NCBI GenBank assembly: GCA_000717735.1 | Contig: JOBE01000007.1 | Coordinates: forward strand, 1 to 64,000 | DNA length: 64,000 bases | Direction of reading: 5' to 3' | Origin: Streptomyces griseoluteus | Lineage (GTDB): Bacteria > Actinomycetota > Actinomycetes > Streptomycetales > Streptomycetaceae | Part shown: piece after piece, positions 51,974 to 60,713 of the stretch | Layout: each line of letters opens with the position of its first letter | How positions within the stretch are numbered: position 1 is the first letter of the stretch | Notes under the pieces: model-generated | What the model saw: the letters and a program-made list of their open reading frames with translations, nothing else | The model's database searches: none | Told to the model about the DNA's origin: nothing | Program-made: the position numbers and the translations under genes

Positions 51974-53778
51974 GCCGTTTCCCCTTCCAGTGCTTCGATC
52001 CCGTCGGTGCGGTGGGCCGCCGCGGTGATCTCCTCGTCGGTCTCGCGGGTGACGACCGCGCGGTAGCGGGGCTCCCGTGCGAGCAGCTCGCGGTGGGTGC
52101 CGACGGCCACCGCCTGGCCGTCGTCGACCAGGACGACGCGGTCGGCGCGGTCCAGGAGCAGCGGCGACGAGGCGAGGACCACGGTGGTCCCGCCCGCGCG
52201 CAGCCGGGCGATCCCGTCGGCCACCCGTGACTCGGTGTGCGAGTCGACCGCGGAGGTCGGCTCGTCCAGGACGAGCACCTCCGGGTCGGTCACCAGGGAC
52301 CGGGCGAGCGCGAGCCGCTGCCGCTGGCCGCCGGAGAGCGACCGGCCCCGCTCGGTGATCCGGGTGCGCATCGGGTCCCCTTCGGTGTCAACGGAGGCCT
52401 GCGCGAGGGCGTCGAGGACGTCGCCGCACTGGGCGGCGGCGAGCGCGTCCTCGGGCAGGACGGCTCCCGACGAGGGCACGTCGAGGAGTTCCCTGAGGGT
52501 GCCCGAGAGCAGCACCGGGTCCTTGTCCTGGACGAGGACGACCGTACGGGCGGTGGCGAGCGGCAGTTCGTCGAGCGGGACCCCGCCGAGCAGGACCGAG
52601 GTGTGCCGCTCGTCGGGTTCGGCCGGGTGGCCGCCGAGCCGGTCCGCGAGCCGTCCGGCCACGTCCGGGTCGCCGCAGACGACCGCGGTGAGGAGGCCGG
52701 CCGGGGCGCGCAGCCCGGTCAGCGGGTCGTACAGGTCGCCGGTCGCCTTGCGGTCCTCGTCCCGCGCGGCGGTCGTGGTGGTCGTTCGGGCCAGGGCGAG
52801 CACCCGGGCGGCCCGTTTCGCGGACGGCCGGGAGAAGGAGAAGGCCATGGCGATCTCCTCGAAGTTGCGCAGCGGGTGGTACGTGAGGGCGACGGCGCTG
52901 TACACGGTGACGAGTGCGCCCACCGTGATCCGCCCCTCGGACGCGAGCCGCGTCCCGTACGCCACCACGACGATGAGCAGGATGCCGGGCAGCACGACCT
53001 GGGTCGCCGAGATCAGCGCCCACATCCGCGCGCTGCGCACGGCGGCCTTGCGGACCTCCTGGGAGGCGGCCCGGTAGCGGCCGAGGAACAGGTCCTCGCC
53101 GCCGATGCCGCGCAGCACGCGGAGCCCCGCGACGGTGTCGGAGGCCAGCTCGGTGGCCTTGCCCGCCTTCTCGCGCTGGATGTCCGCCCGGCGCGTCGCG
53201 CGGGGCAGGAGCGGCAGCACGGACAGGGCGAGGACGGGGATGCCGACGGCCACCACGACGCCCAGGGCGGGCTCGTAGAAGAGGAGGCCGGCGCAGATGA
53301 CGACCAGCACGACGGCGCCCGCGAGGAACCGGGACAGGGCCTCGACGAACCATCCGATCTTCTCGACGTCGCCGGTGGAGACGGCGACGACCTCGCCCGC
53401 GGCGACCCGCCGGGTCAGGACGGAGCCCAATTCGGCGGTCTTGCGGGAGAGGAGCTGCTGGACCCGGGCGCTGGCCGTGATCCAGTTGGTGACGGCGGTG
53501 CGGTGCAGCATCACGTCGCCGACCGCGATGGCGGCCCCGCAGAGCGCGAGCAGCGCACCGGCGAGCGCGAGCCGCCCGCCGTCGCGGTCCACGACGGACT
53601 GCACGGCGATGCCGACGCCGAACGGGAGACCGGCGATGCCCAGGTGGTGCAGGAGTCCCCAGAGCGTGGACCTCACCTGACCGCCGAGCTGTTGACGGCC
53701 GAGCCAGACGAGGAACCGGGTGCCCGAGCGGACATCGGGTACCCCTGGGTCGGCGTGGGGAAGATCTCGAATCTGCAT
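51970..53778 (-). CDS. ABC exporter half-transporter with degenerate Walker A
   Basis: The 602-residue partner has six membrane helices and an NBD where Walker A is lost (VVCGDPDVAGRLADRLGG, no GK[ST]) and the H-loop His is Ser (LASSPLL), while the signature LSGGQRQRLA and Walker B VLVLDEPTSAVD are kept. It therefore complements the other subunit. The ATG at 53778 is the first Met before the transmembrane part; the frame is open further upstream, and no clear Shine-Dalgarno is seen. It is divergent from the PNGase A-like gene. Confidence 0.9.
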   Translation of the reverse strand: MQIRDLPHADPGVPDVRSGTRFLVWLGRQQLGGQVRSTLWGLLHHLGIAGLPFGVGIAVQSVVDRDGGRLALAGALLALCGAAIAVGDVMLHRTAVTNWITASARVQQLLSRKTAELGSVLTRRVAAGEVVAVSTGDVEKIGWFVEALSRFLAGAVVLVVICAGLLFYEPALGVVVAVGIPVLALSVLPLLPRATRRADIQREKAGKATELASDTVAGLRVLRGIGGEDLFLGRYRAASQEVRKAAVRSARMWALISATQVVLPGILLIVVVAYGTRLASEGRITVGALVTVYSAVALTYHPLRNFEEIAMAFSFSRPSAKRAARVLALARTTTTTAARDEDRKATGDLYDPLTGLRAPAGLLTAVVCGDPDVAGRLADRLGGHPAEPDERHTSVLLGGVPLDELPLATARTVVLVQDKDPVLLSGTLRELLDVPSSGAVLPEDALAAAQCGDVLDALAQASVDTEGDPMRTRITERGRSLSGGQRQRLALARSLVTDPEVLVLDEPTSAVDSHTESRVADGIARLRAGGTTVVLASSPLLLDRADRVVLVDDGQAVAVGTHRELLAREPRYRAVVTRETDEEITAAAHRTDGIEALEGETA

Positions 53779-53980
53779 GGCGTCCCAGGGTCTCCGGGTC
53801 TGTCTGGGGGGAAGCGCGCCGGGCGTGTTCGATCGGTCGCGTCCGGCGGCGGGAAACCGTGCAAGGTTCGCTTTTTCCCCGCCGGGGGGCAATCGATTTT
53901 CCCCAAGACGGAACAGATCGCGCCATGTCCGCTCATCGTCTTCTGGACGCACGGCGCGGACCGCGCTTCACTTCCGGCTC

Positions 53981-55588
53981 ATGAGATCACTCAAGATCAT
54001 GAGCATGCTCAGCGGTCTGGTGCTCGCCGCCGGAGCCCTCCTCACCGCCCAGCCGGCCGCCGCCGACGGCCCGAACGGCCCGACGCCCCCCGCCGAGTTC
54101 ACCAGCGACTGGCACGACCCGGTCACCGCCGCCCCGCCCGTCGACACCCCCGGCACCCGCAACTGCGAGGTGACCCTCGCCGCCGCCCGGTTCCGGGACT
54201 TCACCCCCTACCAGGGGAGTTACGTTCCGCCGAAAGAGTGCGGCACCCGCTGGAACAAGGTCGTCCTGCGCCTCGAAGGGAACGTGAAGGGCCGCCAGTA
54301 CGACCGCCTCGGCCACCTCACCCTCGGCGGCGTGGAGATCTTCCGCACCTCCACGCCCCAGCCCTCGCCCGACGGCATCACCTGGTCCGTCGAGAAGGAC
54401 GTCACCCGCTACCGGGACGTCCTCAGCCGTCCGGGGCCCGTCGAGATGCTCATCGGCAATGTCGTGAACGAGACGTACACCGGCGTCCTCGACGTCCGGG
54501 TCACCCTCACCTTCCACACCGCCGAGGGCCGGGTGAAACCCGCCGCCGGAACCCCCGACCGCGTCGTCCCGCTCACCGGGGCCACCCTCACCACCCCGCG
54601 CAACACCGAACGCGTCCTCGCCGAGGTGTACGCCACCGGCTCCGGCGGCGGCTGCGAGGAGTACTGGTACCTCTCCGTCCCCGACGCCGCCCCCTACTCC
54701 TGCCGGGCGCCCGAAGGCCCGCACCGGGAGGTGCGCGTCTCCGTCGACGGACGCCTCGCGGGCATCGCAGCCCCCTTCCCCACGGTCTGGACCGGCGGCT
54801 GGTCCAACCCCTTCCTCTGGTACGTCACCCCCGCACCGCGCGCCTTCGACGTCCAGCCGGTCGTCTACGACCTGACGCCCTTCGCCGCCCTCCTCAACGA
54901 CGGCAACGCCCACCGCGTCGACGTCACCGTCGCCGGGGTCCCGGCCGGGCAGGCGGGCTGGTCCGTCCCCACCAACGTGCTGCTCTGGCAGGACGAGGGC
55001 AGCCGGGTCGTCACCGGCGGCCTCGACCGCCACGAGGAGACCGCCCCGCGCAACTCCTCGGTCCACAGTGCCGGTTCCCCCCACCGCCTGGACACGGAGG
55101 CCGGCCACCGGCTCACCGTCGCCGGCCATCTGAACACCTCGCACGGCCGCGTCGACACCACCGTCACCCGGACCGTCGCCCACACCTCCACCCACCGCTG
55201 GGGCGAGGGGGAGAACCCGGACGCGCTCACCGCGCGCTGGACCGACCGGGAGACCGTCACCACCGGCGGGACCATCACCCGCACCGACCGGACGTACACC
55301 ATGGACGGGGAGACGACCGTCGGCGCGGGCGACCGGCTGCGCACGGTCCTCACCCTCGGGGACCGCGCCGACACGAGCGTGGTGCGCGACGGGCGGCGCC
55401 TGTCCTGGTCGCGGCTCGACGACACGTACACCGGGGACGCCACGTACACCACCGGCGTCCCGCGCGACCAGCGGCACGCGGTCGGCACCACGCACGAGCG
55501 CTACCGGCTGTACGGCTCCGAAGGCTGCTACGACCGCGGCCTGACCACCGTCCAGGGCACCCTCACCGAGGACCTGAGGCGCTGCTGA
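53981..55588 (+). CDS. Secreted PNGase A-like peptide-N-glycosidase
   Basis: The 535-residue precursor has a signal peptide (LVLAAGALLTAQPAAA, cleavage about residue 28). The mature region resembles the PNGase A family (PF12222), with NKVVLRLEGNVKGRQYDRLGHL, GVEIFRTSTPQPSPDGITW and EKDVTRYRDVLSRPGPVEM. This family cleaves N-glycans from glycopeptides, including core-fucosylated ones. The ATG at 53981 lacks a Shine-Dalgarno and may be leaderless. The convergent GH109-like gene suggests glycan foraging. Activity is inferred, and catalytic residues are not well defined for the family. Confidence 0.78.
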   Translation: MRSLKIMSMLSGLVLAAGALLTAQPAAADGPNGPTPPAEFTSDWHDPVTAAPPVDTPGTRNCEVTLAAARFRDFTPYQGSYVPPKECGTRWNKVVLRLEGNVKGRQYDRLGHLTLGGVEIFRTSTPQPSPDGITWSVEKDVTRYRDVLSRPGPVEMLIGNVVNETYTGVLDVRVTLTFHTAEGRVKPAAGTPDRVVPLTGATLTTPRNTERVLAEVYATGSGGGCEEYWYLSVPDAAPYSCRAPEGPHREVRVSVDGRLAGIAAPFPTVWTGGWSNPFLWYVTPAPRAFDVQPVVYDLTPFAALLNDGNAHRVDVTVAGVPAGQAGWSVPTNVLLWQDEGSRVVTGGLDRHEETAPRNSSVHSAGSPHRLDTEAGHRLTVAGHLNTSHGRVDTTVTRTVAHTSTHRWGEGENPDALTARWTDRETVTTGGTITRTDRTYTMDGETTVGAGDRLRTVLTLGDRADTSVVRDGRRLSWSRLDDTYTGDATYTTGVPRDQRHAVGTTHERYRLYGSEGCYDRGLTTVQGTLTEDLRRC

Positions 55589-55639
55589 ACACCGCGGTGC
55601 CCGGCCCCCTCGGGACGAGGGGCGCCGGGCACCGCGTCC

Positions 55640-57034
55640 TCACGCGGGCTTCACCGAGTCCACGCCCGGGCGGGCCCGGCGCCACTCGCCGCGGGTGAAG
55701 TCGGGGATCTCCTGCGGGGCGCCCCCGGCCTTGATCGAGGCGTGGCTCAGCGGCAGCGGCGCCGTCCACGTGGCGGCGTCGTACACGTCGAAGTCCGGCG
55801 GCAGGCCGAGGCGCATGCACTGCATCAGGCGGTAGACCATCAGGTAGTCCATGCCGCCGTGGCCGCCCGGCGGGTTGGCGTGCTCCTTCCAGAGCCAGTG
55901 GTCGAACTCGGCCGCGTACGCCGAGAAGTCGCCCCACTCGTCGTCCTTGTGGTCCGGCTCCAGGTAGATCCGGGCCGGATAGTCCTCGAAGACGCCCCGC
56001 GTTCCGCCCAGGCTGTTGATCCGGCTGTACGGGTGCGGGGTCGAGACGTCGTGCTCCAGGCGGATCACCCGGCCCAGGGCCGTCTGGAGCAGACTGACGG
56101 TCCGGTCGCTCGCGATGTACGACTCCTTCCAGCTCGGGTCGCCGGCCGGCACGTTCTCCTCGCGGTACTCGGCGAGACCGAGCGCCGGAGTGCCGAAGCT
56201 GCTGATGCTCACCACCCGGTCGCCCCGGTTGACGTCCAGGTAGTTCGCGACCGGGCCGATGCCGTGGTTCGGATAGAGGTCGCCCTTCAGGCGGGTGTGC
56301 CAGAGCCGGCGCCAGGGGCCCTCGTAGTACGAGGGGGAGAACATCAGGCCGCGCAGGTCGTGGTTGTACGCCCCCGCGCCGTGCAGGAGACGGCCGAACT
56401 TGCCGGCGTGCGCCATCCGCAGCACCCGCATCTCGTTCCTGCCGTAGCAGCAGTTCTCCAGCTGCATGCAGTGCCGGCGGGTCCGCTCCGACAGGTCGAC
56501 GAGGTCCCACAGCTCGTCGAGCCGCATCGCCACCGGACACTCCACACCGACGTGCTTGCCGTTCAGGAGCGCCGCGCGGGCGATCGCGAAGTGGCTGTCC
56601 CAGGGGGTGGCCACGTACACGAGGTCGACGTCCGTGCGGGCGCAGAGGTTCTCGTAGTCGTCCTCGCCGTTCGCGTACACGGCGGGGGCGGGCCGGCCGG
56701 CCGCGACGACCTTCGCGGCCGCCCGCTCGGCCTTGGCGCGTACCGGGTCGCAGACGGCGGTCACCCGGACCCAGGGGTGCGCGAGGAAGTGGGCGATCAT
56801 GCCGCTGCCCCGGTTGCCGAAGCCGACGACGCCGACCCGGACCGTGGAGCGGCGCTCGAAGGGGACCCCGGCCATGGTCGACCCTTGCCGGCGCGGTGCG
56901 GTCACATGCCCGGCGGCCGGCCCGGCGGCCTGCGCGGGCGGGACGCCGACGGCGCCGACTCCCAGGACCGCCCCGGCGGCGGCGGTTCCGAGGACCTGGC
57001 GGCGACTCGGGGCGTGCGGCGTCTGCTCGTTCAT
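55640..57034 (-). CDS. Tat-exported GH109-like glycosidase (Gfo/Idh/MocA fold)
   Basis: The 464-residue precursor has a twin-arginine signal (SRRQVLG, residues 10-16, then a hydrophobic stretch to PAQA). The Rossmann domain ([13 protein letters not shown], about residue 67) and the conserved [32 protein letters not shown] and [17 protein letters not shown] blocks match GH109 alpha-N-acetylgalactosaminidases, which use bound NAD. Related Gfo/Idh/MocA oxidoreductases are an alternative, but the NRGD and GGHGGMD motifs favour GH109. It is convergent with the PNGase A-like gene. A substrate such as terminal GalNAc is inference. Confidence 0.85.
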   Translation of the reverse strand: MNEQTPHAPSRRQVLGTAAAGAVLGVGAVGVPPAQAAGPAAGHVTAPRRQGSTMAGVPFERRSTVRVGVVGFGNRGSGMIAHFLAHPWVRVTAVCDPVRAKAERAAAKVVAAGRPAPAVYANGEDDYENLCARTDVDLVYVATPWDSHFAIARAALLNGKHVGVECPVAMRLDELWDLVDLSERTRRHCMQLENCCYGRNEMRVLRMAHAGKFGRLLHGAGAYNHDLRGLMFSPSYYEGPWRRLWHTRLKGDLYPNHGIGPVANYLDVNRGDRVVSISSFGTPALGLAEYREENVPAGDPSWKESYIASDRTVSLLQTALGRVIRLEHDVSTPHPYSRINSLGGTRGVFEDYPARIYLEPDHKDDEWGDFSAYAAEFDHWLWKEHANPPGGHGGMDYLMVYRLMQCMRLGLPPDFDVYDAATWTAPLPLSHASIKAGGAPQEIPDFTRGEWRRARPGVDSVKPA

Positions 57035-57144
57035 GGAACCTCCCGGGCCGCGTGCACGGCCGTCCCGACGGATGATCGGACATTACTGTTCCGGCTCTCG
57101 CGCCGAGCGGCACGGAACACCCGCCGTCACCCGAACATACGAAG

Positions 57145-57172
57145 GGCCCCTCACCGCTCGGGGTGAAGGGCC
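57145..57172 (-). terminator. Terminator-like hairpin after the FAD/Fe-S dehydrogenase gene
   Basis: GGCCCCTCACC (57145-57155) and GGTGAAGGGCC (57162-57172) pair with one C-A mismatch and a 6-nt loop, 28 bp downstream of the minus-strand dehydrogenase stop. Confidence 0.6.
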
Positions 57173-57199
57173 GTCCGGACGCGTTCCACTGACGGGCGG

Positions 57200-60124
57200 T
57201 CAGGGGCGCGTCGCGCGCTCCAGGGCCTGGAGCACCGAGCCGTAACCGCGGCCCGTCGCCCGGTCCATGCCGATCTCGCACATCCGGTTCGCCGAGAGGT
57301 GCGCGTCGAAGGGCCGCGCCGTCACCTCGGCCGCCTCACGGGCGGTCGCCGCGGCCGTCAGCTCCGGATGCAGCATGCCCCGGTCACCCGCGAAGGCGCA
57401 GCAGCCCGCGTCGGCGGGGACGACGACCTCCTCCGCACAGGCACGGGCGAGTTCCGTCAGCTTCTCCTCGTCGCCCAGGTGCCGCATCGAGCACGTGGGA
57501 TGCACCACGGCCGAGCCCACCCGGCGGCGCACGTCGAGCCGGGGGAGCAGCTCGTCCGCCGCCCACACCAGGGAGTCGAGCACGGTCAGCTCCGCGTGCA
57601 GCGCCCGGTTGTCCTCCGTCAGGTACGGCACCACCTCGTGCGCGATGCCGAGCGTGCACGACGAGGCGTCCACCACCAGCGGCAGCGTCCCGCCCGCCGT
57701 CCACCCCCAGGCCGCCTCGACGATCCGGTTCGCCATCACCTCGTTGCCCCGCTCGTACCCCTTGGAGTGCCAGATCGTCGCGCAGCACGTACCCGCCACG
57801 TCGTCCGGGATCCACACCGGCTTCCCCGCCCGCGCGGACACCGCGACCATCGCCTCCGGCAGGGAGGGCCCCCGGGCCTCGTCCGGATCGCCGAAGATCC
57901 GGTTCACACAGGCCGGGTAGTAGACGGCGGCCGCCGCGGGACGGTGGGTGCGGGGCAGCCGCCGCGCCGCCGCGCCCGGGAGCTCCGGCAGCCACTCCGG
58001 CACGAGGTCGGTGCTGACCGCCCGGCGCGCCAGGCCCGTCACCGACGCGAGGACCCGGTCGCCGATCCGGTCCGCCGCGGCGACGGCGAGCCGCGCGGAG
58101 GCCTCCACCGCCCGGAAGTCCTTCGCTGCCAGGGCGGCGATCCGCTCCTCGCGCGGCGAGTGCCGCTCGTGCCGGAACTCCTTCATCAGGGCGCCCGTGT
58201 CGATCCCGACGGGACAGGCCAGCTTGCAGGTGGAGTCCCCCGCGCAGGTGTCGACGGCGTCGTAGCCGTACGACTCCAGGAGGCGGGTCTCGACCGGGGA
58301 CCCGTCGGGCTGCCGCATCATCTCGCGGCGCAGCACGATCCGCTGGCGCGGAGTGGTCGTCAGGTCGTGGCTGGGGCAGGTCGGTTCGCAGAAGCCGCAC
58401 TCGATGCACGGATCGGCGATCCGCTCCACGGTCGGGATCGTCTTGAGACCGCGCAGATGGGCGTGCGGGTCGCGGTCCAGGACGATCCTCGGGGCCAGCA
58501 CCCCGTCGGGGTCGACGGCCTCCTTGATCCGCCACATCAGGTCCGTCGCCTTCGCGCCCCACTCCAGTTCGAGGAAGGGCGCGATGTTGCGGCCGGTGGC
58601 GTGCTCCGCCTTCAGGGATCCGTCGAAGCGCTCCACGGTCAGCTTGCAGAACTCGTCCATGAAGCCCGCGTACCGCTCGACGTCGGACGGGTCGGCCGCG
58701 TCGAAGGCGAGCAGGAAGTGGAGGTTGCCGTGGGCCGCGTGACCCGCGACGGCCGCGTCGAAACCGTGCCGGGCCTGGAGGTCGAGGAGCGCCGCGCAGG
58801 CCTCCGCGAGCCGGAACGGCGGCACCGCGAAGTCCTCGGTGATCAGGGTCGTACCGGAGGGGCGGGAGCCGCCGACGGCCGTCACGAAGGCCTTGCGGGC
58901 CTTCCAGTAGCCGGAGATCTTTCCCGCGTCGCGGGTGAACGCGTTCTCCACGGAGGCCACCGGGGCCACCAGGCGCAGCCCGGCGAGCACCTCGCCCGCC
59001 GCCCGCTCGTACGCGTCGAGGGCGGCCGCGTCCGGCGCCCGGAACTCGACGAGGAGCGCCGCCGTCTCCCTGGGCAGCTCCGCCCAGTCGGCGGGGACGC
59101 CGGTCACGCTCACCGAGGCCCGCAGCGTGTTGCCGTCCATCAGCTCGACGGCCAGGGCCCCGGCCTCGGTGAACCGGGGCACGGCGGCGGCCGCCGCCGG
59201 CAGCGAGGGGAAGAAGAGCAGCGCCGTCGACACCGCGCGGTCCAGCGGAAGGGTGTCGAAGACGACCTCCGAGATGAAGCCGAAGGTGCCCTCGGAACCG
59301 ACCATGAGGCCCCGCAGGATCCGCACCGGGGTGTCGCCGTCGAGGAAGGCGTCGAGCCGGTAGCCGTTGGTGTTCTTGATGGCGTACTTGGCCCTGATCC
59401 GGGCCGTCAGCTCGGGGTCCGCCTCGATCTCCGCCTTGAGCGCGAGCAGTTCCGCGCACAGGCGCGGCTCGGCGCGCGCCAGCTCCGCGTCGGCGTCCGG
59501 ATCGGCCGTGTCGACCACGGTCCCGCTCGGCAGCACGAAGGTGAGCGAGGAGACGGTCCGGTACGAGTTCCGGGTCGTCCCTGCCGTCATGCCCGAGGCG
59601 TTGTTGGCGACGACCCCGCCGATCGTGCAGGCGATGGCACTGGCCGGGTCGGGCCCGAGGACCCGCCCGTGCGGGGCGAGCGCGGCATTGGCCCGCAGGA
59701 CGGTGGTGCCGGGGCGGATCCTGGCGCGCGCGCCGCCGTCCAGGACCTCCACGCCCGCCCAGTGGCGGCGCACGTCGACCAGGATGTCCTCGCCCTGGGC
59801 CTGGCCGTTGAGGCTGGTCCCGGCGGCCCGGAAGACCACTTCGCGGCCCTTGCCGTGGGCGTACGACAGGATCGTGGAGATGTCGTCGATGTCCTCGGGG
59901 ACCACGACGACCTGCGGGACGAAGCGGTAGGGGCTGGCGTCCGAGGCGTACCGCACCAGATCGGAGATCTTCGACAGGACCTTCTCCGCGCCGAGCAGCT
60001 CGGTCAGCTCCTCGCGCAGCCCCCGCGGCGTGCCCTTGGCGTGGAGCTCCGGGACACGGTCCGGAGCCGGACTCCGCTTCGTACCGGGACGAAGGGCCTG
60101 CGGGTTCGGCTCGAACAGCGGCAT
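57200..60124 (-). CDS. FAD-linked oxidase fused to Fe-S domain (D-lactate dehydrogenase-like)
   Basis: The 974-residue protein fuses a FAD_binding_4 domain (about 60-230, with GTSLNGQAQG and GGVVANNASGM), a FAD-oxidase C domain (about 270-520), a 4Fe-4S ferredoxin region (CIECGFCEPTCP and CAGDSTCKLACPVG) and two CCG-type cysteine-rich domains (GTCCATIW, DAGCCAFAG). This GlcD+GlcF fusion matches bacterial Dld-II-type quinone-linked D-2-hydroxyacid dehydrogenases. It probably oxidises D-lactate at the membrane. The ATG at 60124 is the first Met. It lies 40 bp after the MarR gene on the same strand. Confidence 0.9.
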   Translation of the reverse strand: MPLFEPNPQALRPGTKRSPAPDRVPELHAKGTPRGLREELTELLGAEKVLSKISDLVRYASDASPYRFVPQVVVVPEDIDDISTILSYAHGKGREVVFRAAGTSLNGQAQGEDILVDVRRHWAGVEVLDGGARARIRPGTTVLRANAALAPHGRVLGPDPASAIACTIGGVVANNASGMTAGTTRNSYRTVSSLTFVLPSGTVVDTADPDADAELARAEPRLCAELLALKAEIEADPELTARIRAKYAIKNTNGYRLDAFLDGDTPVRILRGLMVGSEGTFGFISEVVFDTLPLDRAVSTALLFFPSLPAAAAAVPRFTEAGALAVELMDGNTLRASVSVTGVPADWAELPRETAALLVEFRAPDAAALDAYERAAGEVLAGLRLVAPVASVENAFTRDAGKISGYWKARKAFVTAVGGSRPSGTTLITEDFAVPPFRLAEACAALLDLQARHGFDAAVAGHAAHGNLHFLLAFDAADPSDVERYAGFMDEFCKLTVERFDGSLKAEHATGRNIAPFLELEWGAKATDLMWRIKEAVDPDGVLAPRIVLDRDPHAHLRGLKTIPTVERIADPCIECGFCEPTCPSHDLTTTPRQRIVLRREMMRQPDGSPVETRLLESYGYDAVDTCAGDSTCKLACPVGIDTGALMKEFRHERHSPREERIAALAAKDFRAVEASARLAVAAADRIGDRVLASVTGLARRAVSTDLVPEWLPELPGAAARRLPRTHRPAAAAVYYPACVNRIFGDPDEARGPSLPEAMVAVSARAGKPVWIPDDVAGTCCATIWHSKGYERGNEVMANRIVEAAWGWTAGGTLPLVVDASSCTLGIAHEVVPYLTEDNRALHAELTVLDSLVWAADELLPRLDVRRRVGSAVVHPTCSMRHLGDEEKLTELARACAEEVVVPADAGCCAFAGDRGMLHPELTAAATAREAAEVTARPFDAHLSANRMCEIGMDRATGRGYGSVLQALERATRP

Positions 60125-60163
60125 GTCACGGCTCCCCTTCGGCGCGGCCCCGTGCCCGAGGGG

Positions 60164-60625
60164 TCAGCAGCCGCCCTCCGGGCCGGGGTCGACCAGGGCG
60201 GTCAGCAGACCTCCGAGCACCTCGCGCTGTGCGGCGGTCAATGGAGCAAGGATGTCCTCTGCGGCGGCCCGGCGCGCGCTGCGCAGCTCGCGGAGCGTGG
60301 CGCGGCCCGCGTCGGTGAGCTCGATCCGCACGACCCGCCGGTTGCTCGGATCGGGCACCCGGCGCACCCGGTCGACGGCCTCCAGACCGTCGACGAGACT
60401 GGTCACGGCGCGCGGGACCACTTCGAGCCGGGCCGCGAGATCGGCCATCCGGGGCGGCTCCCCGAAGTGCGCGACCGTGCGGAGCAGCCTGGACTGGGCG
60501 GGGGTGATGCCGACCGGCTCCAGGTGGCGCTTCTGGATGCGGTGCAGGCGCCGGGTGAGCCGCAGGAGCTGCTCGGCGAGGAGCCCGTCGGCGTCGGTCC
60601 TGGTCAGCGGGTCGGAGGTGGTCAT
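60164..60625 (-). CDS. MarR-family transcriptional regulator
   Basis: The 153-residue winged-helix protein has PPRMADLAARLEVVPRAVTSLVDGL as its recognition region and DPSNRRVVRIELTDAGR as its wing. It is divergent from the ABC exporter, and the intergenic region has inverted repeats over the exporter promoter. It probably represses that exporter and itself. It is also upstream of the FAD/Fe-S dehydrogenase on the same strand, which it might co-control. Confidence 0.92.
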   Translation of the reverse strand: MTTSDPLTRTDADGLLAEQLLRLTRRLHRIQKRHLEPVGITPAQSRLLRTVAHFGEPPRMADLAARLEVVPRAVTSLVDGLEAVDRVRRVPDPSNRRVVRIELTDAGRATLRELRSARRAAAEDILAPLTAAQREVLGGLLTALVDPGPEGGC

Positions 60626-60629
60626 ACGG

Positions 60630-60682
60630 GAACAATATCAGGACCATGTTCATTGTGAGCATAGGTAACAATGAGCTAGGGT
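60630..60682. promoter_or_regulatory. MarR/ABC divergent promoter with two inverted repeats
   Basis: For the exporter, TTGTGA (60653-60658), an 18-bp spacer and TAGGGT (60677-60682) fit a promoter. CATTGT-N11-ACAATG (60651-60673) spans it, and GAACA-N12-TGTTC (60630-60651) lies next to the MarR start. These are candidate MarR sites. Confidence 0.55.
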
Positions 60683-60713
60683 CTTCTCCGACCCCGAACC
60701 CTCGAAGGAGCCC

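Noticed and set aside
57299..60658. 1119-codon plus-strand open frame across the dehydrogenase and MarR genes
   Set aside because: It is the antisense shadow of two clear genes, with Arg/Gly/His-rich composition and no recognisable domain.
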